The translations under genes and the position numbers were made by a program. The notes under the pieces are model-generated. The model had not been told where the DNA came from, did not search any database, and saw only the letters and a program-made list of their open reading frames with translations. This document shows positions 12,801 through 24,800 of a stretch of DNA of 64,000 bases, piece by piece. How positions within the stretch are numbered: the stretch's first letter is position 1; each line of letters begins with the position of its first letter. The DNA comes from Telmatactis stephensoni (lineage: Eukaryota; Cnidaria; Anthozoa; Actiniaria; Isophelliidae): contig JALIZF010001708.1 in NCBI GenBank assembly GCA_029948255.1, forward strand, positions 496,001-560,000. Reading direction: 5' to 3'.

Positions 12801-15800
12801 GCCTCGAGTTAGAAAAGAATCGTACGACGATTTTTTAAATGTCGTTATTACCAACTATCCAGTGCTTTTAACAACAACTTTGGCTCATTTAGCGGCAGAT
12901 ATTAAAAAATCATAACTTTGGAAAGAAAGCCTGAATGTTTTTCATACTTAACAAGGAGGTAGTTTTTATGCACATACACATACTGGCTGCAAAAAAAATT
13001 CATAAATAAAAAGGAAAGCCCCGAATTTGGAATCTCTGCGTCGACGCGCTCAAATTTGTAAAATTTGGCCAAGAAAATATTCATCGCGTAATATCTCGAA
13101 AACGCTCTCATTAATTTTCTTTAAATTGCAAAATGAGAGGTGCCTTCATGAATACTTTCGACCAATTTAGGCCGTTTTGAAAGTTTAGGTCAATTTTTCG
13201 AGAAAATGAGCGCCAAATGATTTCAATGAAGTCATGATAACGTCACAAAGAATAAACTTCTACAGACCAATTTTTCATTTTTGAAAACTTTGATCCTTGT
13301 CTAGCATTATGTGAAAATGGCCAGCACATCAGATCATTCTTGTCAAAGTTATAGTCGTTTGAAAGCGGCTAGGTACACTAGGAGATAACTGCCTCGAGCC
13401 TCCTTAAGGGTGCTTAATAATGGTAATAGAACTGAGTGGAGTGCAATTTGGGCTGAAATCACAAGAGTGATTACAAAATTGCACGACCACGTAGCGGGAG
13501 TGCAATTTGTTAATCACGAGTGTGATTTCAGCCCAAAATTGCACGACACGAAGTTCTATTACCTATTAATCATATTCATTTTGAAATCACAATAAAGATT
13601 CAAACTCTTTTATCAGGCTACAGTTCCAAAACAAAATGATGCTATTAATGATTCGAAATAGTGCGATTAATGCTTAAATTGCACACTTTTTAACCAATCA
13701 GATTGCAGAATTTGTGAGTGATTTCAAAATGGATATGATTAACAGGGAAATTTTATCCTAACAGGTTCTTAATTGTAGGTTGTTATATGCAGGTTTTTAC
13801 TGTAGTTGTATAGTACATGTACACTTGAAGCAATAAGCTGCAGGACTGCAATGCAGGAGAAGATTGTAATGACACAATCAATATTTTGATGCTGCAACAG
13901 AATTTTGCTACCTTTGACAGATGGCAGATTCAGACTAGTTTTAATGCATTATGTCATAGATCAATAATACAAGTCATGAAATAGTAATAGAAAAAATACT
14001 AAAGGTCATGTAAACATGGGATTTTAGATTTTTGCTAAATATTACATGTAGCTCAGGGTTAGAAATGAGGACATTTTGACATTTTTTGTCAAGCACAAAT
14101 TAAAATAATCTGCATGATGATGTGAGACAACTGTCTGAATTGGACAAAAAGTTATGAAAAAGACCTAGAAATATCATGGAATTTGTTTCTGTGTTAACCT
14201 TAAAAATGCAATGTTTACCTTGTTGAGAAAATTGTACTTTACAGTATCCCTTTCAATCCATCCATATTTGTTCTGTTACCAGTAAGCGAATGATAATAAT
14301 TATTATGATCTTGTTCACTCACTCTCTGAATGTAGTGTGTCCCTCAGTATTTAAATTGATGTGAACAACAGGACGTCATCTTCAGGCTTCTTTTGATATA
14401 CCACTTTGTAATTAAAATTCATTCACACAAAAATATCTGGGCTTTTCATGAGTCACATTTACATATTAAAAACTTGGTTTCGTTGACACAAAAAGATTTA
14501 ACTCAGGAATCATGAATCACAACTAAAATAATCTTAATATTAATCTTAAATCATGTTTCACGAGTAAATAGATTGCTGCAATCAAAATTCACAAAAAAGG
14601 TTTAGGCAACCCTGTTCTTCTACATTATATCTAAGTCATTAAATTAATATTTTTAATCTGTTCTAGATAAATCAACCACCAACTCCTGAGGTTATTACTG
14701 AAGGTATGACTTGTGTACAGTATACAATTAGGTTACCCATTACCCTGTAGTACCTCAGGTTAATGACACATTGATAAATTACTTATAATTTTTAGGAGCT
14801 GATAATAAACCAAGCGAACCAAAAAGAAAAGTTATGGAACTATATACAGTAAAACCTTACACAATACCAGTTATTGGGTAGGTAACATATACTTACGGTA
14901 ATTCGCTCGCACAAGTTTTTATTGACAAATTTTTCTATAAACAATTATAAGTATAGATTGTTTTTGAGTTGGGAACATCAAATCAATAATAAAAGAAAAT
15001 AGGGGGTCACAGTACTAGTTTCAGTGCTATGGTAGCTCAAAAAGAGTGAAATTTCGCCTTTCCAAATGAAAACAACAGATTTCAGAGTTTAACCTCTAGA
15101 GTACAGTAAATGTTTGCAAAGTAGCAAACTAAAGGCTTTCAGACATACTTAAGTGGACAAAGAATCATGAAAAGTAATATGAACCATTTATCTGATTTAG
15201 TTGGGGTTTTCACTGGAATGCACCATTTTTGTTATTAATAGAACATTTTTAGACAGTTTGTAAAACCAATTTCAAAACTCTAAATTTTGGTACCAAATTT
15301 GTACATCATTTCTGATGTCATCTTGTCTGTCCCAAATGAGACACCAATACTGTCTATTGCTGGGGTGCATCCATACCTTTGGGAATCCAAAGACAATGAA
15401 GCGGTGGCCATGTTGGATGACCAAACAATAAACCCTAATTAATGAGAAATCTTTTGTTGAAGGTCAACCAAGATGGCTGCTGTGACGTCACATGCACCCC
15501 AGCAATTGAATGTGGACTTTCTCAAACTACATTTGTGACAAATTTCGTCAATTCTGATTGCGACAAAATTAGATTATTTTTTCTACTGATTAAAGCATAT
15601 TCAGTTGCCTGGTCATCGATCATTTCAAATAGTGATGGATGTTGTTTATCTGCATGCTTCTTCAGATTTAGACAAGAATTAAGAGCTGTCTTTTGACCAC
15701 ATTTATTGTAAAATGTTTATTTATGTTCCACTTTCCACCATATGTATGAGAATTGTTTATCATCAGGCTGAAAACTTTGCTAAGCTCTGTTCACAAAGGC

Positions 15801-18800
15801 AATAGTCCCCTTCACAGTTCTCTGCGCCATCTTGAAAGGGAGCCATGCCTTTACATCGAAGTGAGACGAACGGTGAGCGTGCAATGATAGAGACCTGCGA
15901 ATAATTGTTGTAGGTGTTAAAAAAGGTATCTATCATTGCACGCTCACCATTTGTCATGCTTCGATGCAAAGGCATGGCTACCTTTCAAGATGGCACAGAG
16001 AACTGTGAAGGGGACTATTGGACAACAATCCACTCATTTGGAGACTAATGACAGCTATGTGACAATTTATCACACAGCCAGTTTATTAAACATGAGATTC
16101 TCAGTCAATGGTTTAAATACATTGACTGAATCAATCTAGTCTGTATCAATGTACCGCCTTTCGAATGCGAGGGCTTTATTTAGTAGATAGTACACACATA
16201 GAGCTCTTTCTTGCCAAAATTATGAAAGAATATGTGATTTGATGGTATACCCTGTATTTTTCTCCTAGTACTCCTGTTCAAGTTTATGTTTCCCATGTTG
16301 AAAGTACAAGTGATTTTTATGTGCAATATAAAGATAGTGAAGATAATTTGAAAACCTTACTGGAAAGACTAGACCTTGATATGAAGGTAATGTCAATCTT
16401 TGGCCCTGTGCACGATGTTGGTGTACACGAACGTTACAAAAGTGTAACGCTACGTTTTTCGTTATTTCTCCATAACTAAGAGCTTTATAGCTGAGAAATT
16501 TGGCAAAACAAAGGTTTCAACCAAGGACAACGAAATAATGGCAATACTTTTTAGAAAAACTCAGGACAGCATATCGAAAAAAAAATATTTGGAAGGCATG
16601 TTTGAAGAAAGCCCGATTCTGCTCGATTCTGCCCTTGGGTTCATGTTCAAATTACCTTGTTTTCTTCAAAAGACGAGAAACATTATTTAAAAACACATTC
16701 ATAACACGTTGTCCATGAAATTACTTTCTATTTCATACTGTTTTTGTTCGCCTCCAAGATATATGTTCAAAAATATTGCATGAGAACTAGCGTTACATGA
16801 AATTATACATAATCGCAAATCTTGTGTTGTCTAACTTTTCTGCCATTCCTGCCTAGCAGAAACGCCTAGCAGCCAAATTACTGCCATTTCTGCTCGCGCA
16901 TTTTCTGCTTTCCGTGTAATTTCCGCTGGATGCAATTCCGCCTGGCAAACTGCTGTTTCTGCCGTGTTTCTGCTCTTAAACTGATGAGTGTGTTCTTGGA
17001 GTTCAAAGTACTGAAACTTAGGTAAGTTAATTAAGTTACTTTGCTTTTTTATGATTGTTATTTGGAAAAATATACATACACTTCTGTATGTATATTTTTC
17101 CAAATAACAATCACAAAAAAGCAAAGTAACTTAATTAACTTACCTAAGTAATTTTAAATTTGGTCATTACTACTATTTTCTTAGATTTTTTACATCTTGA
17201 TTACAAAGCTTTTTGTTCGTGGTCTCGCACTCAAAATAGTTGTGAATTTCTGATCCGATAAAGATCAGATAAAGATGGTTGTAAACGCCTTCCAATATTT
17301 TTATGAATAAGTAAATTTTCTAGTATTAAATTTAATAGTAGTTGAACAGAGATAAAACTCGAAATTTCTGTTGATTCGGTGAAGCGGGTCTCTGCAATAA
17401 ATATTGTGGGGTGATCGTACCCGGGCTGGTTGTAGTTGAACTTGCACGTTAATAGATTGTTATCACTAAACTCGCTAATTGATGTCGAGACAATTTACAC
17501 AAGATATCAAGTTTCACCGTGTGACATTTGGAAAAGTCCTTTGGTGTTCGGCGTTTGGCATAATCTATTTCCAGACAACGAATGTTGTAGAAGGACATTT
17601 CTTCGAAACGCTAGCTATTGTGTACACTGCTACGGTTAGATTTATTTTAAATCGGCATGGTTTTTTATATATAGACGAGCATGAAAATATTCTTGTCTCT
17701 TTCATGGCTTCTAAAAGAACACCGATACTAACCTGCTGTAACTTGTAATTAGCACACTAATAAAGTTATTTAAATTTTATTGTATTTGAATTTTATTTTT
17801 TATAAATATTGCACTTTTGACCTCATGTGTTTTAAGCGAATCTGTACGACCAAGCTCAAAATTAACCGAAAATTGTTCACAAATTTTTTCGTTCTTCAGC
17901 TTTCTGCATTTTGAAGCTAATATTTTTGCATGTCTGGCAGAAAAAGCATAACGCGCGGAAAAGGCGCGATGGGACGCTAGGCAGAAAAGGCAGAACGCGG
18001 AAAAGGCAGAATGACAAGCTGGGCAGAATAGGCAGAATGTGCATTAGCAGAAAAGGCAGATGCGGAATTTTTTAGGCAGAAATCGGACAACTTTGATTTC
18101 AACATGTAACGCGGCCTACATCAATATTTTCTGGAGTGGTTGGGACGTTTTATCTAGTATCTTTGTTTGTGGTTTCCTTACAACAATTTTGCTCAATACA
18201 AGCGAAAGACTACAGTACCGCCCGGAATTACTGCCACATTTCCCGCGACCAATTCGCGCCCATTGCCCGCGAACTAGACGCGTCCCGACCGCATAAAAGA
18301 CGCGACCGGCTGCAGGCAAATCGCAGTTATGACCGCGGACGCTGGGAATGACTGCGGTAAAATAACTTTATAATAGTAGCGGACGCGACCTACAAGCGCG
18401 CTCTCTACAGGCTAATGAATTCAATAACATTTTATTTGAAATATCTAAAGTAATAATACTTAGTAGCGACCGTGACATAATAAGACCAAACCACGGTCTC
18501 TACAGGCTAATGAAGTCAATAATATTTCATTTGAAATCAGTCTTGATGACAACCTTGACAACTTGTTAATTTCAACGCAGATACTATCACCTTAATAGTG
18601 TCGTGTTTATAATCAAAGAATTAGTAATTTATCGGAATTTTTATTACATGGTATTCATTGCAGGGTAATTTTACTGAACTGAACTATCGATCGAATCATC
18701 GACTGTTGAGCTGAGTTTTCATATTCTTGATCGATACACTCGCAAAACTGCAGAGTATTCAGTGGCGATCTAGCGATCGCAGAGATAAGATATTATAAAT

Positions 18801-21800
18801 CTATTCTCTCTGTCAAGGATCGCAAACGTTTAAAAATGATATACAGAGCAAATCCGTACGGATTAGAAATGCAATCTAACATCCTTGTTCATTTCCAACT
18901 ACAAATTCTTCATCGTTGGAGTCACAATTCCAGGCCAGCTTTTCACTTGTTATTATTGTTTCAAAACGTTAGTTATATTTGGGTCATGATTGACATCATA
19001 AATAAATACTTAGTTCGAAAAAAGTTAAGAGTTTAAAAGTAAAGCATTTATGATGACTTTCAATCCGACAGGAACCTCCGGCCGATTTTCCTCAAAGGTC
19101 CAAAAGTGTTGCCAGATAACGATCTTCGGCGCATGTGCAATTTAAAATTCAAAGCTTTAATTTTTTTTTCCAGTTTTAGCGCCTACTAGCTCAGTTATCC
19201 CAATTTACTAGGTCTGAAAATAATTATAAATACTAGAAACTTTCTTCCATTCGGAGAACAATAATTGCACAAAAAACATTAAGCACAAAAGGACAGAGAA
19301 ATAATTAAATTCAAGCTTGTTCGTGACCCTCTGATCAAGCGTGAATTCCTAATATGGTATTCCTAATACCTTATTTTGGTGTAAAACAACACACACATCA
19401 CACTAGCTAAACAAAAACAGTACGTTACAATATAAGAGAATTGCTGTGCCAGTATTTGATTTTAGAGGGAAAACATAGTAGTATATTTTGGCGGGGATTA
19501 AATATTATGAATCTAATTAATTCAGGGAAAAAGGCGGTCCTGGAACAGATGACTGAAACTAGCAAGAATGTAGCGCGTCTGTGTGATATGTAAAATAGTG
19601 AAGCAAAAGAATCACTTACTCTATATCTCTACGAATGCTAGTATCTAGAGCAGTATAGTTTATTGTGAAAAAACATGACGCGAACTTCGCCCTATGTAAA
19701 ACTCAGAGTGCATAACTTATACAAGCAAAACATGAAAATTTCTAAAGTGGTCCGGTTTCTTTTCGAATCTGAGGGTATCGCAATTAGTCGATACACAGTT
19801 TTTAAACTGTATAAGAAATTTAAGGCTAATGTTCCACCTGTTGATAAAAAACCTGGAGGGAGGAAGGCAATGCTGTCCATGCAACATCTGGACTTTATTG
19901 ACAAAAAACTAGAAGAAAATGATGAATTGACATCTGTTGGTAAGTAACGGCTACAATTATTATTACTTAGAAATCTTTTTAAAGGCTAAAACTGATCTGA
20001 TTTACTTTAATATATAGGTCTTCAACGTTTGTTCGAGAAAGAACTGAAGATGACAGTGTCCTTATCCGTCATCAAGAGTACCAGATTGAAACTTGGTTGG
20101 ATAAGAACTGGACCTCGATATTGCCAAGCTGTACGTGAAGCCAATCGAGTGGCTCGTCTTGAGTTTGCTCGGAAATGCTTGAGAGAGAACGAAACCTTCT
20201 CCAATGTTGTTTTCACTGATGAAAGCAGCATTTGGCTAGAACGGCATGGCAGAATATGCTTCAGAAAAAGAGGCATGCCTGCCAAACTGAAACCCAAAGT
20301 GAAACATCCCTACAAGGTACACGTATGGGCTGGCATATCTAAGTGTGGTGCCACTGATATGTTGATTTTCAGTGGTATTATGCGAAAGGAGTTCTTTGTT
20401 GAAGAAATTCTACGCAACACGCTACTTCCTTGGGCTCAAAAGACGTTCCCTAACGGAGGTTATCGATTTCAGCAAGATAATGATCCCAAGCATAAAAGTA
20501 AGAAGATAATTACAATACTTTGTTGCTTATATTCATTCCTCATTATGTATATTCTTACAGCTTCAAACTCTGTGTTCTAGGTCACTTAGCCATGGACTTC
20601 TTGAAGGACAATAATGTCAACTATTGGGCAACCCCAGCCGAAAGTCCAGATCTTAATCCAATTGAGATGCTCTGGCACGAGTTGAAGAGCCACTTACGTA
20701 GGGAAGTCAAGCCAAAGAACAAAGAGGAGCTGGTTTCTGGAATTCAGAACTTCTGGAAGACAGTTACCATAGAAAAGTGCCGCAAGTACATTGGCCACTT
20801 GACCAAAGTCCTCCCTGATATCGTAAAAAGAGATGGCAAGGCTTCTGGACACTAACAACCAAAACCAGTCCAACACAAAACCAACGGCTCTTTTCAGAGC
20901 CACACCATATATACAAAAGTCAATGATCATGCTTTACAGCTATCGCAAAAAATATTAATAAAAATAAAAATAAATAATAAATAAATAAAAATGAAAGCAA
21001 AATTGAAGTAGCCAATTATTAGGCTAGCACTAATTTAGTTACAATGAATGAGAAAAAGATTTAGAACGAATTTCGTACAACGCTACTGTAGTTTTGCCCT
21101 ATGATTTTTATCACAGATTTTTGCTTCGACAAAGCAATGGGAGGTTTTTGTGAAACTGATAGTAAAACGATTTGCAGCACGATATTTGAAAGTTGGAAGC
21201 GTGGAAGAAAAAGATCATTATAATTGCTTTAATTGATAAACATGACAGATTTCAGCAACTTTTGTTTTGTTATCCAATATATATTAGAACAATTTTAGTG
21301 ATTTTTTAATGAACATATCAACATTGACTAAGGATGTGGGGTTATGGTTCAAAAAGATTGGTTGTCTTGAGGTTCATTTTTCATGAATGCGCAATATAAT
21401 CGTTTGGCTTTTCCCTTTGACCAGGACGCAATCTTCTGACAGGTATCTCTTAGTTTGTTTACATTCCCACGCTGAAATGAGCTACGTGATACTTTATTGT
21501 AATGTATAATGGCGGTCTAATTGATCAACCACTATTAGCTAATCCTATATTTTTTAGATTAGCTACTCGATTTTCAGAGTAAAAACAACTCTTTAAAATT
21601 TACAGTGCACTGAGAGAGATCTTGATTATATGAAAGTGTGACCATATTCGATGTCTATCAAATTCTGCTGCATACTTGTCTTAGTCTGTCGGTGCGTTAT
21701 TGATGTGATTGCGTTTGTCAGAGAGCGTAATAGGTGGTCTTTTCTGAACACTTTCTGAATCTCAAATACTGAATGAAACTGAGTCGCACCCTCGCGTCAG

Positions 21801-24800
21801 CTTTATAATGGACAACAACTTTGAGAGTAGTGGGGTGGTATGCACCAAATGTTTACATTTTTTGAGAATTGACTCATGATCACATAAGGTTTTAGGAAGC
21901 AATAACATTTAAACATGTCAAAAACCTTTGTCATTATATATTATGTTTACTGTACATTTGAATAAAAGCGTGTAAAGTTGAGCCCTGTTATTTCCAGCAA
22001 TTAAGGACACTTAGGGGTAACTAAATATGCAACGGACCTAAGAGGATACTTCAGTTGATGTCAAGTTTGTTTGGACTCACTGCTCTTTAATAGTCATTGT
22101 GAAGACATCAAGAAGGACACAGTGATAGAACTGAATCTAAGAAAGGTTAGATATAATTCAAGTTGTCCTTGAGCAGCTTGCTTCATGGCCAGTACCCATT
22201 GATAGCTATCCAACCATCATCAATTTCCTTTTCTTACCCAACAGAGTGACGTAACAATGTCAGATCCTGAATATCCTGTGAAACAACCCTTTGGTTGGAG
22301 GCATGGAAGATATCTCTATTCAGTTCATCCAACAGTAAAGGTATGCGCTTTAAGCATAATTATATTATAACAAGCACACCAGACTCCGATTCTATAGACA
22401 ACAGAGAAACTTTCTCTCTTCTCTCTCCGATCAGTAGCACCGAAATTCACCTATCTGCCTGAATCTATGGCCCTGTTCACACTACAGTTCTAGATCGATA
22501 TGAGTTCGATCTACTAGACTGGATCAATTTCAGATCGATCTAATAATGTAGTGTGAACAAGGCCTATATTTTCCAATAAAGACTTTTCTGATATATATAT
22601 ATCTCTCTTTTCTCATCAGCTTCTCAGAGAGTCAGGAAAAGTGAAATCCAAGGAAGAATGGATGATCATCTATAATTCTAAGGCCGTGCAAACCGAACCA
22701 GTGACTCCGATTGCCCACTGTTTGAGCTCAGACTCAATACACTTATATTCTCTTATCTGTTTAATCATTCTGTTAGTTACTGCTTTTATCTTAAATTTAA
22801 TGTAAAGCTCTCGATATATGAATAGATTTCAAAGAAGGCTGAAGTTGTCTGTAGAATTCCGAGTCCATCGGAATGTTTTAATTGCTCACAGAGTTTTGCC
22901 GCCATGCCAATTGTTAATTTGTTTGTTTCTAGTACTGATTGAGTCCAAGTCTAAGTCTATCTAGTGTGATGACATTTCCCTCTCCCTCCCTTTCCCCCTA
23001 CAGCGATTTTGTTATCTTATCTGAGATCACAGTATAAAATTTCTAGTTAGAAAAAGTAAGAAATGCGGCAACGTAACAGTGACGTCTTTGGATTGGTGAT
23101 CACACACAATACTACAGCTTAAATTTCTTTCGCAAAATTCGTTATTTATGTATACAAACAACGCAGTACATCAATGTAAAACCATAGTCATTACCATTAA
23201 AGATTTAATGAAATTAAAAAGCAGTAACTAGGAACGTGTTTTACAGATTTTTGATTTCTTTCTAATATAGGGAATCAATTAATCAATTTTATATTTCTTT
23301 CTAATGTAGGAATCAATAGACTTTCTGCAGTCTCTCCATTGCCTGTTGACTTCTGAAGGTGAACAAGAATAATACTCAAAAACATGCTTTTTTATCCTTG
23401 CTATTTTCTCGGGATTTAGTTTTGATTTGCCCCGCATTCCCTGAACGTTCCTTCCCTCCAGTTCATGAGGCTCAATGAGGATTTTTAGAAGACGGACTGA
23501 AAAGTTCATGTAAGATGATGACTGTATCTTTATACTAGCCAGGTCCAGTGGTATTTCAGCGGGCTGTTCTTGACAAGTCCTTGGTTGTGCGACAGATGAT
23601 TGTGATGAAATGAATGGTGTTAATGCTCGTGAAGGTGAATATGAAGGTGATGGTATGTCTTTGTGTACTTGTGAAGGGCATGTAACGGATGTAACTGTGG
23701 GAGGTGATGCAGAATGATGTGTACTGAGTAAGCTGGAAAGATGATCGACTTTCTCCTCAATTCGATTGAGGATTGTTAAAAGTGTGCTGTTTGAAATGGA
23801 ATTGTTGCTTGTGATATTCAGTTCTCGGAATGAATATGATGTCTGTGATGTTGGTGATGAGGAAACTGATGGCGTGGATGGCAAAAATGATTGAGGATGG
23901 CGTCTCGGTGTGGTTGAGAGTGGAAGATTAAGTGATCGTGGAAGATTATGTGTTCGTGGAAAATGTGATGGTGGTGATGAAATGAATGGTGATGAGAGTG
24001 GTGGCGTGAATGACTGTGTTGGGTCAGAAGCTGGTTGTGACGAAGTGGCTCGTGGTGGCAAAGATGGCGGTGGCGAATCGGTTGCTTGTGGTGAAGAGGC
24101 TCGTGGAGGCAAACAAGATGGCGGTGGCGAATCGGGTTGTTGTGGTGAAGAGGCTCGCGGAGGCAAAGGAGATGATGGTGGTGAATTGCCTGGTTGTGGC
24201 AAAATAGCTCGTGGAGGCACAGAAGATAATGGTGGCGGCGTAGTTGGTGAAGCTCGGGATATTACAGTGGCCTAAGATGAAATATAAACAAAGCAAAACA
24301 TTTAGAAAAACACAAAAACGTTGGGTAGAAAAAAACAACTCTGTAACTTGCATTACTTAGTTCAGCTAACGGGAATCTTTTTACTGGTTCAGTTTGAAAA
24401 TGTGTCATAATGCAAAGTATGGTGGTGGTAGGAAATTACTATTTATACCTACCAGTTCCTTTTCTTTTCTTTGTCTTTTGCTTGGTGTCTAAAGTATCAA
24501 ATAAAAAAATATCTGTTATAAATTAATCTTGACGGTTTTAAAATAAATATAAATGGGTTATCATTGAAGTAAACTGCAACGCAGCTACGTAATAGTTCTG
24601 AAATTGGCATTTGTATATTTACCACTTTGTTTTTGTTTGCCGGCTTTTTGTTCGAAGGCTTTCTTTTTTTCTTCTGTTTTTGCTTGCTTGGTTTCGTCTG
24701 TAAGAAATCAGAAAAAGTAAATACGATACAGGGTAATGGAGTTAAACATGCTTGAAAAGCTTACGTATACTGAATTTTTACCGCATTTTTAAACAGCTCC

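Larger units (their letters stand above)
11287..13802. mobile_element. TA-flanked element with CAGTAAAAACC ends, host of the foldback element
   Basis: CAGTAAAAACCCGCCTATAA at 11287 and AGGTTTTTACTG at 13802 are inverted ends with TA on both sides, which fits a Tc1/mariner-type MITE. GGTTCTTA is shared further in. It is interrupted by the 1.78-kb foldback at 11626-13407 and a small palindrome at 13412-13570. It lies in intron 6 of the TDRD7-like gene. Confidence 0.65.

Noticed and set aside
16831..17124. 97-codon minus-strand open frame
   Set aside because: Made of inverted GGCAGAA repeats and a palindrome arm.
23910..24353. Glycine- and threonine-rich open frames on both strands opposite the BEN gene
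   Set aside because: Shadows of the proline/serine codon repeats of the spliced BEN protein.
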